Shown here piece by piece: positions 35,415-43,860 of a stretch of DNA of 64,000 nt. Made by a program: the position numbers and the translations under genes. The DNA is from Akkermansiaceae bacterium UBA7331 (GTDB lineage Bacteria; Verrucomicrobiota; Verrucomicrobiia; Verrucomicrobiales; Akkermansiaceae), in assembly GCA_002471255.1 (NCBI GenBank), contig DKPP01000002.1:89623-153622 (forward strand), in the 5' to 3' direction. The notes below the pieces were generated by a model. It was given only the letters and a program-made list of their open reading frames with translations. It searched no databases and was not told the origin of the DNA. The first letter of the stretch is position 1. Every line of letters starts with the position of its first letter.

Positions 35415-36938
35415 CTAGAGGGAAATTTTAGTGTTTCCTTGTTTTACGGCATGCTTTTTACCGTTGATAACTAAGGAATAGGGCTTGTTTGATTTAACAT
35501 TGACGGTGTTTTTGCCATCAAAGACGATATCGGTGGTCGTTTGCCCAAAGTGTAAGTTTTTGATACCATGTTCACCTTTGTCTTTTTTCAAACGCCATTG
35601 TACTTCGTTATTGGCCGCAGAAATATGCTTAAAGCCTAAAACGTTTTCAATAAACAAAGAGATGGGACCTAAAGCCGACCATCCGCAAAATTCGGGACGA
35701 GCACGGCGACCATGTTCCGTAGATGGTTCATTGGAGGAAGGGCTATAACATTCCCAAATAGTTTGAGGTTTAATGTTTTTGTATGTATCTAGTTGTTGCT
35801 GGATCATCTTCTCCGCTATGGCATCAGCTTCATCATGATATCCATATTCCTCAATGGCTTTAATAGTCATATAGGTGGTAGGTAACCAGATGCCACCTCT
35901 CCAATAATCGCCTGTTTTATCATTGTAATCTTTATCGCTACGTGCAAGTGTCGGGGTAGGGAAATCTCCACCGAATTCCTTGGGGTTCATCAGATGTTTC
36001 ACCATGTTTTTTGCTTGCTTGGGAGTGGCTACTTTTGCCAGAAGCGGCCAATAAGAGGCAATCGTTTTAATTCTGCATGGCTGTTGATCACTGATGGTTA
36101 CATCATAATAAAACTCATCTTTGGGATCCCAATACAATGAATTGATTTTCTTTTTTAAGTTCTCGTATTTGCCCATCCATTCCTTAGCCTCTTTTGTTTT
36201 GCCTAAAGATTGCTCTAAATTAGCAATACAAAGGGCGCTCAATGCTTGCTGAGAAATGGCATCCACCCACATGACCTTATCGTATCCGCCTGAGTCTCGA
36301 CCTCTAGGTGTGTTATCCATACCGGAAGCACCGCCAGTCCATGTGAAACCATCCTCACCAATGGCATTCATATGAATGTTTTGAGGTGAACATTCAAATC
36401 GCTCTCCTTTTTTTGCTTTGGAAAACCAATCGAAATGTTTTTGTAGATATTGTTTTTTATTTAAGATGTCATCGATTCGATTACGGTCTCCGGTGAACTG
36501 GTAATATTCACGCTCTACCCATGCGAAAAGTGGTGGATTATCTACTAAATGAATCTTTAAAGGTGTCTTTTCCTTACCCATTATCGGCTTGTAGAGATTA
36601 TCCATACTCTCAATACCGGGGAATGATTTAGGGGCGTATTTTGCAAATAATACCATAAAACATGTATCCCAAATCCAGATTTGATCCTCGTAACAATTTT
36701 CATCCATATAAGGAGAGGCTGGTAAGCCTTCCGGTCCTTTTCTTACTCTGCCTGCGGCGATTTCCCATGTCTTGTTGTATAGATCAACATATTCCTTATT
36801 GGGATGTACGGGTTGAGGTATTTCCATTTTCCAATTAGGGTTAATGGAGCTATCGGCGTGTGTCGTAGCAGCAAAAGATTGCTGAAAAGCGGATGCTATG
36901 AGAGCTATGCTACAAAAAGTGCTAATCACGTTTTTCAT
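35415..36938 (-). CDS. Secreted GH63/trehalase-like glycoside hydrolase
   Basis: 507 residues with signal peptide MKNVISTFCSIALIASAFQQSFA. An (alpha/alpha)6-barrel enzyme similar to mannosylglycerate hydrolase and other GH63 members: YEDQIWIWDTCFM, WTGGASGMDNTPRGRD with the candidate acid Asp, SYWPLLA, DYWRGGIWLPTTYM and ECYSPSSNEP with a candidate base Glu. A small C-terminal beta domain follows (residues ~430-507). Substrate cannot be fixed from sequence; alpha-glucosidase or alpha-mannosidase activity on host glycans is plausible. Confidence 0.82.
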   Translation of the reverse strand: MKNVISTFCSIALIASAFQQSFAATTHADSSINPNWKMEIPQPVHPNKEYVDLYNKTWEIAAGRVRKGPEGLPASPYMDENCYEDQIWIWDTCFMVLFAKYAPKSFPGIESMDNLYKPIMGKEKTPLKIHLVDNPPLFAWVEREYYQFTGDRNRIDDILNKKQYLQKHFDWFSKAKKGERFECSPQNIHMNAIGEDGFTWTGGASGMDNTPRGRDSGGYDKVMWVDAISQQALSALCIANLEQSLGKTKEAKEWMGKYENLKKKINSLYWDPKDEFYYDVTISDQQPCRIKTIASYWPLLAKVATPKQAKNMVKHLMNPKEFGGDFPTPTLARSDKDYNDKTGDYWRGGIWLPTTYMTIKAIEEYGYHDEADAIAEKMIQQQLDTYKNIKPQTIWECYSPSSNEPSTEHGRRARPEFCGWSALGPISLFIENVLGFKHISAANNEVQWRLKKDKGEHGIKNLHFGQTTTDIVFDGKNTVNVKSNKPYSLVINGKKHAVKQGNTKISL

Positions 36939-37059
36939 GCTTAATATTACGTTAGCAGGTAATAAAAATTACATAAAAATTCATTTTTGCAGGATTTGGG
37001 GAAGCGAAATTCTCATTTGACTTGATATGAGAGGCAAAGCGGTGCAAGCTTAACGCGCT

Positions 37060-38340
37060 ATGCTTGATATTCGTTTAATACGAGATAATCCCGAAGATGT
37101 AAAAGCCCGTGTAAAGCTCCGTGGTGGAGACGCGTGGCAATTGATAGATGAAGTGCTAGCATGTGACGAAGAACGTCGTAATGCCGAGACTGAAAAACAA
37201 GCGTTGCAGTCAGAACGTAATTCCACCTCCAAGCAAATTGGAATGAAGAAAAAGCAAGGGGAAGATACGACTGCTATTGAGGCTCGTGTGCGCGCCATCG
37301 GCGATCGCATTCGCGAGTTGGATACTCTTTCTGAATCAGTAAGTGTAAAGTTAAATGACTTATTGATGTCCATACCAAACCTTCCTCATGCCGATTGTCC
37401 GGTTGGTACTGACGAAACAGCTAATCCTGTCGTAAAAGTATGGGGTACTAAACCTGAAATTGAAAATCCCAAAGATCACGTTGAATTAGCCGGTAACTTA
37501 GGTTTGATTTCTTTCGAAGATGCCGCTCGCATTACCGGTTCCGGTTTTGTCGTGTATCGTGGTTCAGGAGCTCGTTTAGAACGTGCCTTAATCAACTTTT
37601 TGCTTAACACACAAAGTGAAGAGCATGGGTATCAAGAAGTAGGCGTACCATTCATCGTAAAACGCGAATGCATGGAGGGTACTGGTCAATTGCCTAAATT
37701 TGAAGACGATATGTATGGTACGGAAGAGCAACAAATGTTTCTCGTACCTACCGCTGAAGTACCGGTTACCAATTTATATCGTGACACTCTTTTACAAGAG
37801 AAGGAATTGCCAATCAAGATGACAGGTTACACACCATGCTTCCGTCGTGAAGCCGGTAGTGCCGGTCGCGTCAATCGTGGTATGATTCGCATTCACCAGT
37901 TTGACAAAGTAGAGCTTGTGCAAATCTTGAAGCCCGAAGATTCCTTTGCTCAATTGGAAGCATTACTTGGTCATGCCGAAGCCATTTTGCAAAAACTCGG
38001 TTTACATTACCGCGTGATTGAACTATGTACAGGTGATTTGGGATTTTCCTCTGCCAAAACATACGATATTGAAGTATGGGCTCCAGGTCAGGGTCAGTAT
38101 CTCGAAGTGTCTTCTTGCTCATGCTTTACCGATTACCAAGCACGTCGCATGAAATTGCGCTATAAAGATGCCGATGGTAAGAATCAATTTTGCCATACCT
38201 TAAATGGTTCCGGTACCGCTTTGCCTAGATTGTTTGTCGCTTTATTAGAGACTTACCAACAAGAGGATGGTTCCGTACTCATTCCCGAAGTACTTGTGCC
38301 TTATTTCGGTAAGGATAAGATTACTCCTATCACTCCATAA
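37060..38340 (+). CDS. serS: Seryl-tRNA synthetase
   Basis: 426 residues. MLDIRLIRDNPEDVKARVKLRGG begins the coiled-coil tRNA-binding arm. Class II motifs follow: motif 2 in GYTPCFRREAGSAGRVNRGMIRIHQFDKVEL and motif 3 in NGSGTALPRLFVALLE. Charges tRNA-Ser (and tRNA-Sec if present). It is 13 bp before a coiled-coil membrane protein. Confidence 0.98.
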   Translation: MLDIRLIRDNPEDVKARVKLRGGDAWQLIDEVLACDEERRNAETEKQALQSERNSTSKQIGMKKKQGEDTTAIEARVRAIGDRIRELDTLSESVSVKLNDLLMSIPNLPHADCPVGTDETANPVVKVWGTKPEIENPKDHVELAGNLGLISFEDAARITGSGFVVYRGSGARLERALINFLLNTQSEEHGYQEVGVPFIVKRECMEGTGQLPKFEDDMYGTEEQQMFLVPTAEVPVTNLYRDTLLQEKELPIKMTGYTPCFRREAGSAGRVNRGMIRIHQFDKVELVQILKPEDSFAQLEALLGHAEAILQKLGLHYRVIELCTGDLGFSSAKTYDIEVWAPGQGQYLEVSSCSCFTDYQARRMKLRYKDADGKNQFCHTLNGSGTALPRLFVALLETYQQEDGSVLIPEVLVPYFGKDKITPITP

Positions 38341-38353
38341 TTTTATTTGATAT

Positions 38354-39130
38354 ATGCCCGAGCCTGATGCGATCGATCATTACGTCGAACACGTAAAGAA
38401 ACAACATCAAGAGGAGCAGAAGGCTCGGACTATGTTAAAAAGGCGGCGTTCGCACGTACGCATTCGACATAAACATCTTATTTGGTCTTTGTGTTGTTTG
38501 TTGATACTTGTGGTCACCGCTTTTTTTGTGGGGAATGTTTATGGTGCCTTGCAAAATGATCGTCTTAAAAACGAATTAACTGCCAAAGAAAATGAATTGG
38601 CTAAAGTTCAATCCGTATTAAACGACACTAAAACCAAGTTGGCTTATTTTGAGCATGACGTCACTTTTAAGGACTATAAAGCCATGCAAGCTCCACAAGT
38701 TAGTCAGCCGGTAGCCCCTCGTCCGGTAATCATCCCTCTTCCGCCTGATATGCAGGCTAAAATGGCTGCCGATGCGTCTAATGATCCAACTGTTAAGGCC
38801 ATGCTGGATCCTAATGCCGAGGAATGGAAAAATAGATACGATTATGCTGCGATGAAATATAATCGCCTAGTCGGTGACTATACCAAACTACGCAATAAAT
38901 ATAAGGAATTAGTTGGTGTATCGGAAGGTAAAGGCGGTGTCATTACCGGATTACAGTTTTATCAGTATTTATTAGCTGATAATCGAGAGAAGCTCGATGA
39001 AATTAATAAAAAAATTCGCCGTGGTGTGCGCACTTCCGAATTAAAAGAGGTGCAGGCACATAAAGCTGAGTTAGAAAGCCGCGATTGGTGGATTAGACGT
39101 GCATCTCGCACATTGAAAATGACGAATTAA
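38354..39130 (+). CDS. Single-pass membrane protein with coiled coil
   Basis: 258 residues. A basic cytoplasmic start (TMLKRRRSHVRIRHKH), one transmembrane helix (LIWSLCCLLILVVTAFFVGNV), then a coiled coil (LKNELTAKENELAKVQSVLNDTKTKLAYF), a proline-rich linker (QPVAPRPVIIPLPP) and a second helical part. No family recognised. Co-directional and 13 bp from serS, so likely co-transcribed. Confidence 0.75.
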   Translation: MPEPDAIDHYVEHVKKQHQEEQKARTMLKRRRSHVRIRHKHLIWSLCCLLILVVTAFFVGNVYGALQNDRLKNELTAKENELAKVQSVLNDTKTKLAYFEHDVTFKDYKAMQAPQVSQPVAPRPVIIPLPPDMQAKMAADASNDPTVKAMLDPNAEEWKNRYDYAAMKYNRLVGDYTKLRNKYKELVGVSEGKGGVITGLQFYQYLLADNREKLDEINKKIRRGVRTSELKEVQAHKAELESRDWWIRRASRTLKMTN

Positions 39131-39145
39131 GATCTATAATAAAAA

Positions 39146-39180
39146 ATACCCCAATCATTCTATGAGGGAATGATTGTGAT
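39146..39180 (-). terminator. Terminal copy of the array hairpin
   Basis: ATACCCCAATCATTC with GAATGATTGTGAT: the same hairpin as at 40577 and 46423, with a slightly decayed right arm. In minus-strand sense it is followed by a U-rich tract. It ends the accessory array. Confidence 0.75.
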
Positions 39181-39197
39181 ATTGGATCTACTTGAGA

Positions 39198-39251
39198 TTA
39201 AGATTTTTTCTTATGCAAATGGATTTGTTGCCGTTCTATGATTTTTTTTAA
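39198..39251 (-). pseudogene. Shortened copy of the array micro-ORF
   Basis: Reads LKKIIERQQIHLHKKKS then TAA. Compared with the 25-residue copies it lacks eight internal codons and has TTA where they have ATG, so it is probably not translated on its own. It overlaps the stop of the lipoprotein at 39248. Confidence 0.6.
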
Positions 39252-39604
39252 TTATCAATTATTTCAGATTTTGGAACGAAAATATCTTCAAATCCATTTT
39301 GAGTCTTTTTATATGGAAATTTTGTAAACTCAATAGATTTACTTTGTTTAAAAGATTTGAAGTCAAATCTCATGTCAGGATAAACTAGCGGATATCCGAA
39401 TTGGGTAAAGGTACAAGGTATTTTAAGTGTTTCTCCTCTGAGTTTGAATATATCGAATTCTCCATCAAAGCCATAATATCGAAAATCATCATATAGTTTA
39501 GTAATTCCGTGCTTGTATTTATACTTTAGTTCTTCTCTGTTTTTTATTGTTGATGTGCATGAGACTAGGAATAATGGAGCTAGCATGTATAATATATTTT
39601 TCAT
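39248..39604 (-). CDS. Small lipoprotein in the Rhs array
   Basis: 118 residues. MKNILYMLAPLFLVSC is a lipoprotein signal with the lipidated Cys at residue 16. The mature part is rich in Lys, Phe and Tyr (KYKYKHGITKLYDDFRYYGFDG). No family recognised. Strongly AT-rich compared with the Rhs core. As part of an orphan cassette it could be an immunity protein; that is inference. Confidence 0.65.
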   Translation of the reverse strand: MKNILYMLAPLFLVSCTSTIKNREELKYKYKHGITKLYDDFRYYGFDGEFDIFKLRGETLKIPCTFTQFGYPLVYPDMRFDFKSFKQSKSIEFTKFPYKKTQNGFEDIFVPKSEIIDN

Positions 39605-39702
39605 TTTAAAAATATGTTGTGGTTATCTTAGACTTGATGATTGTTTGTCCGGAATTAGTTTTAATTTCTATACAGTAATCTTTTAAGATTTGTTTTGCCT
39701 AC

Positions 39703-40269
39703 TTAATCGTAATCACCATCTTCATGCTTTTTTTTGGGAAGAAATCTATCCGGACCATCTCTTTGAAGTAACTCTTTGGGGACGAATTCTAATGATCTTC
39801 GACGTCCTTCTTTTTCTGAGAGAGGTTTTTGCGTTTTACATACCTTACTCATGTATGCATAAAGCATTTTGTCGTATTTGTTGCATTTGCGAATACGTCT
39901 TTCAGGATAAGCGATAATTGTGTCACCTCCGGCTCCGAAGCTAATTGAGAGTCCTTTGTTGAGTTTGAGTGTCATTAATGTCAAGCCTGGTTTAGATTTC
40001 ATATCAAAGGGGTAGCGGGTTGTTCCCATATTTCTACCTGCGTTTTCCCACCAAGTTTGCAAAACTTCTCTACCTTCATTCGTGTTTGGCCAATTGAAGT
40101 ACTCGGTATTGTAATACAACCATGGGTACTCAATGATAAGTGGCTTCATTATCACTGTATTATCCGGTAGTGTTTTGGGGATAAGCCAGGGCTTTAGCCC
40201 GGAGCAAGACGTGCATAAAAAAAATACGCTTGAGGTTAATACACTCATAAATATGGCTCGTGTTATCAT
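39703..40269 (-). CDS. Lipoprotein in the Rhs array
   Basis: 188 residues (or 181 from a second Met). The hydrophobic start ends in FFLCTSCSGLKP, a lipobox. The mature part has YPWLYYNTEYFNWPNTNEGREVLQTWWE and a charged tail (RFLPKKKHEDGDYD). No family recognised. Its ATG overlaps the stop of the preceding Rhs fragment by 4 bp (ATGA), so it may be translated by coupling. Candidate immunity-type gene. Confidence 0.65.
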   Translation of the reverse strand: MITRAIFMSVLTSSVFFLCTSCSGLKPWLIPKTLPDNTVIMKPLIIEYPWLYYNTEYFNWPNTNEGREVLQTWWENAGRNMGTTRYPFDMKSKPGLTLMTLKLNKGLSISFGAGGDTIIAYPERRIRKCNKYDKMLYAYMSKVCKTQKPLSEKEGRRRSLEFVPKELLQRDGPDRFLPKKKHEDGDYD

Positions 40270-40589
40270 CTTCTTGAGGAGCTAAGACCAGACACATATT
40301 CTAAATAATGTATCTTTAGTAGAGTCGTTGTTGTATTGCCTTGGCTATCCGTGTGAGCCGAGGTTTGACCGTTTGCCGTGAATTGACGAGTGAAGCTCGC
40401 GCTGAAAATCTTATAATCGCGAGAGGACAGGACAAAGCCATCCACCATAACTTGCGTCGCTAAGGTATCGGAGTAAGGAACGGCACTGGTAGTCGTACGT
40501 TTCATCGGTAGGTCTAAACCATAGACACTCAACTGGGTGCTTGTAAAGACTTTTTCGCCAATGAGGAATAAGAAAAATACCCCAATCAT
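40266..40589 (-). pseudogene. Rhs core fragment 3
   Basis: Matches the main Rhs gene at about 49470-49710 (minus strand): FTSTQLSVYGLDLPMKR, SAVPYSDTLATQVMVDGF and SASFTRQFTANGQT are nearly the same in both. It begins just after the hairpin at 40577 and ends abruptly in HYLEYVSGLSSSRR, where the lipoprotein gene starts. It lacks the rest of the core and any tip. Confidence 0.85.
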
Positions 40590-40613
40590 TCGATAAGGGA
40601 ATGATTGGGGTAT
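40577..40613 (-). terminator. Array hairpin, second full copy
   Basis: ATACCCCAATCATTC - GATAAGG - GAATGATTGGGGTAT, a 15-bp perfect stem. On the minus strand it is followed by a T-rich tract. Repeated at 39146 and 46423. Confidence 0.85.
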
Positions 40614-40635
40614 GAACTAAGATTTAATTAAATGT

Positions 40636-41142
40636 TTATTCCTTAATTTCAACTTCAAATGTGGAATGATAGGGTTTATTGCCACATTGATAAAATGTAA
40701 AGACGTAATTGATTTTTAATGATGACAAGTCAATTTCTTTGCCATGATTTTTTTCATCAAATATACCGTATATCTTAATAGATGATTGAGGGTCTATGTG
40801 AAATGTGGTGTTTTGGTTCGGGAATAGTGGGCAAAGATCGTAGTGATCTTCATCACTAATTGTCATATTCTTGACCAATTTAATGGGTCTCATCTTTTCC
40901 TTTGATTCAAAAGTATCACCAAAGCTTACTTTGTTATTTGTCATGTTGTGAACAACAATTTCGATAAGAATAATATTGTTGATTTTTTTTATATTTCCAC
41001 GATGAAATTGTAAGCAATCTTCTATTTTAGGCCGTATTTCTTTATTGTTTTCTAGTACGTCTGGGTTTTGTATTTTGTTTATTATAAATAATGTTCCTAA
41101 TGTTAATATAATAAACGCTATTATGTATTTTAAGTGTTTCAT
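40636..41142 (-). CDS. Membrane-anchored protein in the Rhs array
   Basis: 168 residues. One N-terminal hydrophobic helix (YIIAFIILTLGTLFIINKI), then a soluble beta-rich domain (IILIEIVVHNMTNNKVSFGDTF, INYVFTFYQCGNKPYHSTFEVEI). No family recognised. AT-rich. Placed directly upstream of the array hairpin in transcription order. Possible immunity protein by position only. Confidence 0.65.
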   Translation of the reverse strand: MKHLKYIIAFIILTLGTLFIINKIQNPDVLENNKEIRPKIEDCLQFHRGNIKKINNIILIEIVVHNMTNNKVSFGDTFESKEKMRPIKLVKNMTISDEDHYDLCPLFPNQNTTFHIDPQSSIKIYGIFDEKNHGKEIDLSSLKINYVFTFYQCGNKPYHSTFEVEIKE

Positions 41143-41216
41143 ATAAAATGTTTCAATAGATTATAATTTTCCTTTAAATCCAATCCATGTATCTGAATGG
41201 ATTCCTGATTGGTTGG

Positions 41217-41535
41217 TTATAATTCCTTCGAGTATTTCTTTTGGGGTGTAATGCCTAATACTATTCTAGTCTTGCTAGGATAGAGGAGTCCTATTTTATG
41301 TCGTGTGCTCCATGAAATTGATCCTTTTCTAAGTACCTGTTGACGACAGGCAAAAGCCATAGCTTTGGATGCACAAGCAAAGAATCTGACGAAAGTTTTT
41401 TTGGGAAACAAACATCGTAAAGGATCTTGATCATTTTTTGTTTTATTAAAAGAAGGTGCTTTTCTTGAATTAAGTAAATATTGGAGATGGATTTCATTAT
41501 CCTTATCTTTGCGAATGTATTGGGCCTCTTTCTGC
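41217..41535 (-). pseudogene. Decayed Rhs-tip or cargo gene
   Basis: In one frame reads EAQYIRKDKDNEIHLQYLL, CLFPKKTFVRFFACASKAM, GSISWSTRHKIGLLYPSK, then a one-base shift near 41243 after GITP is needed to continue into KEILEGIITNQSGIHSDTW and IGFKGKL with stop. A further shift near 41533 joins it to an Rhs-like segment upstream. At least two frameshifts make it inactive. Function unknown; position after an Rhs fragment suggests a former toxin tip or immunity gene. Confidence 0.55.
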
Positions 41536-41626
41536 TGTCATATTCATGGTGCGTTTCATTCTGACCTGTACTGCAGAGATGAACGATCGAACTGTTCTTA
41601 TTGCTTGTTTGGGAATCTGGTTTGAA
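41530..41626 (-). pseudogene. Rhs core fragment 2b (short)
   Basis: QTSNKNSSIVHLCSTGQNE plus HHEYD corresponds to QTSNKDGSIAHLSGTAQRE plus FHAYD of the main Rhs (DNA about 50170-50250). The DNA also matches over CTTATTGCTTGTTTGG. It fuses on one side to the last codons of the 311-residue gene and on the other to the decayed gene at 41217. Confidence 0.65.
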
Positions 41627-42533
41627 TTTTTGTTTTATCTTTGATAACCCATTTAAGTAATAATAGAGAGCCTCCACCATACAATAAAAATCTTATCCCT
41701 AAATTATATTCTCCGGTATTGAATGCTAAATAAATAAAAATAAATATTCCTATAAACATCCAATCAATCAAAGGATTAGTATGAATAGTTAAAAACTCAA
41801 GAAAAATATTTCGTTTGTAATTTTTTATATCATTTGGGTTAATAGATAGTAGTTTAATTCCATTATTTTCTGTTTCAGTAAAGGACGGGACGTTGGGGAA
41901 GTGACTTGATTTTTTTATGAAGTAGTGAATAACTGTTGATGGCTTTGCTAATCCACAAAATGGTCTTAATAAGATGTATAATAAGGCAATTTGCGTTTCT
42001 AAAGTTAAATTAGATGTGATGTTTTTATCTCTATCATTGAGTAAGTTTATTTTGTCGCAAACATAAGTTGGGTTTTGAAGTGACGCCAAAATGAATCCAT
42101 CTCCTTTAATGATGAATGGCGTATCTTTGGCATATTTAATCGACTCCCTGAGTGAAAAACCTTGTCGAAATGCCCATTTTAATCTTCGTTCATAGGAGTC
42201 CCGCTGTAGAGTTATTTTTTGAGAATTAACTGGAAATGAAATGACAACATTACCTATTCCTTTTGATAAGTATTTAGCAATTAAAATGTCATCTAGATAA
42301 ATATTTCCCGATCCTGTTATGAAATCACCAACAAGAGTTTCTACTAATACTGTATATGTATTAAATTTAACATTCAAATGGCATCCGCTTTTTGTTTTAC
42401 TGAAATCCAGATGAGCTATTTTCTTGTTGTCTTGATTTCCACATAGTTCTCCGCTCCATTCAGGATAATTAATTGAAATGAAGGATTTGTTTTTGTAGCT
42501 TTTTATATAAGTGTTTAGTATATTATTTTCCAT
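41598..42533 (-). CDS. Unknown 311-residue protein with C-terminal membrane helices
   Basis: MENNILNTYIKSYKNKSF... The first ~240 residues look soluble. Two hydrophobic helices follow near the C-terminus (WMFIGIFIFIYLAFNTGEY and IRFLLYGGGSLLLLKWVI). No family recognised. Very AT-rich. Its last codons (TRFPNKQ) run into a short Rhs-like segment, so the natural C-terminus may have been altered. It follows Rhs fragment 2 in transcription order; an immunity role is possible but only positional. Confidence 0.6.
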   Translation of the reverse strand: MENNILNTYIKSYKNKSFISINYPEWSGELCGNQDNKKIAHLDFSKTKSGCHLNVKFNTYTVLVETLVGDFITGSGNIYLDDILIAKYLSKGIGNVVISFPVNSQKITLQRDSYERRLKWAFRQGFSLRESIKYAKDTPFIIKGDGFILASLQNPTYVCDKINLLNDRDKNITSNLTLETQIALLYILLRPFCGLAKPSTVIHYFIKKSSHFPNVPSFTETENNGIKLLSINPNDIKNYKRNIFLEFLTIHTNPLIDWMFIGIFIFIYLAFNTGEYNLGIRFLLYGGGSLLLLKWVIKDKTKIQTRFPNKQ

Positions 42534-42694
42534 TATGACAGTAATGTTTGTATAATATAATATTATTCAAAAAAAGTTTATTTAAATTATATTAATCGGT
42601 ATTTAACGAAATTAAATAAAGTCATACTAATGTTAATGAGTGGAGAGTAAATTATTGCGGATGCTTCGCCGGATAGGGATGCTTTAAATTTATT

Positions 42695-43112
42695 CATAAA
42701 CTGTTTAGCCCCGATCGGGTCATGTCGATGGTAGTAATTTGCACGTAGCCACGGTAGAGGTAGCGATGGTGCAGAGTGATCGCACCTGCGATACTTACTT
42801 TCTTAAACACTCGGCGACCATGCGAATCGTATTGGCACTCGATGATGTTTTCACTTTGGGTGAAGCGCACCGGACGGTTTTGTGCATTGTAGTTTACAGC
42901 CCAAAGCCCTGTAGAGGTCTTGGCTGGTGTCTGATTGCCATCCGAATCGAAGCCCGGGGTGAAATCCTGATAATCTCAAGAGGAAAGCACAAAGCCATCC
43001 ACCATAACTTGCGTCGCTAAGGTATCGGAGTAAGGAACAGCACTGGTAGTCGTACGTTTCATCGGTGTATTTAAATCATAGACACTTGGCTGTGTGCTTG
43101 TAAAACCTTTTT
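42695..43112 (-). pseudogene. Rhs core fragment 2
   Basis: Two blocks of the main Rhs joined together. Block 1 (42976-43112) matches 49560-49700. Block 2 (42695-42975) matches about 48010-48285 (RPVRFTQ..., IIECQYDS, LHHRYLYRGYVQI, DMTRSG). The join turns ...SSCDH into DF TPGFD. An in-frame TGA is present at the join region, so it is not translated through. The downstream piece ends at TRSG, near where the 311-residue gene region begins. Confidence 0.82.
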
Positions 43113-43140
43113 ATCAATGGGGTATTGGATTTACTTGGGA

Positions 43141-43218
43141 TTAAGATTTTTTCTTATACAAATTGATGATAATTGCCATCTGTTCATAAAGTTGTTGCTG
43201 TTCGATGAATTTTTTCAT
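43141..43218 (-). CDS. Conserved array micro-ORF, copy 2
   Basis: 25 codons starting MKKFIEQQQLYEQMAIII and ending NLYKKKS then TAA. It differs from copy 1 (46475-46552) at three residues, two of them aromatic or related swaps. Its ATG overlaps the TGA of the upstream lipoprotein gene (ATGA), suggesting coupled translation. Composition: polar helix with basic tail. Function unknown. Confidence 0.5.
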   Translation of the reverse strand: MKKFIEQQQLYEQMAIIINLYKKKS

Positions 43219-43766
43219 TTATTGATTGGCTTTATGCTATCGGGTTTAATGACGAGATTATTGTTTATATTTAAGTTAACATGTCCATTTTTGTCATATA
43301 ATACATCGATAGATGATTGTGATAGACCGCAAGGGTAGAATAAAAGCACAAATCTTGTCGACCTTTTTTCGTTATTATGTAGGATTATATTATTAATAAT
43401 ACTATTGTTTTTTGGTAAATTGCAGGGGAATAGTTCCTTGTATTTACTGCTTTTGAATTGTATGCCATATTTTGCTAAAGTTTCTTTTCGAAGTTTATTG
43501 AAGTTAAATAGGTATTCGTGGTTTTTTGTGGTAATTTGTATTGTGTTTATTATAGAAGGCGATGAATCTCTTTTAATTATACAATTTTCTTTATTTTTAT
43601 ATAATGACTTTTCTTCTTGATTGCAGATTGTTTCGTTAATTTCTATTGTATTAATTCCATTAGGCGTTATTAATGATTGATAATAATAACAACAAGAATT
43701 GAGTGTCAATGGTATAATTGCAAGGCTAGCGTATATTGTTCTTTTAATTATATAATTCATTGTCAA
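43215..43766 (-). CDS. Lipoprotein in the Rhs array
   Basis: 183 residues; signal with lipobox LTLNSCCYYYQ near residue 25. The mature part is Asn/Ile/Lys-rich (IEINETICNQEEKSLYKNKENC, LPKNNSIINNIILHNNEK). No family recognised. AT-rich. Located after the Sel1-repeat gene and overlapping micro-ORF copy 2 by 4 bp. Candidate immunity protein by position. Confidence 0.65.
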   Translation of the reverse strand: MTMNYIIKRTIYASLAIIPLTLNSCCYYYQSLITPNGINTIEINETICNQEEKSLYKNKENCIIKRDSSPSIINTIQITTKNHEYLFNFNKLRKETLAKYGIQFKSSKYKELFPCNLPKNNSIINNIILHNNEKRSTRFVLLFYPCGLSQSSIDVLYDKNGHVNLNINNNLVIKPDSIKPINK

Positions 43767-43860
43767 TAAGTTTTTTAATTGATGTTGTTTTTTGGATAAT
43801 ACAGATTAGGAGTTGTTTGGTTACAGTGATAGTTATGGTTGGTTTCGCTGTAATAAAATA

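Noticed and set aside
42739..43020. Plus-strand frame across Rhs fragment 2
   Set aside because: It is antisense to Rhs-homologous sequence and has no support.
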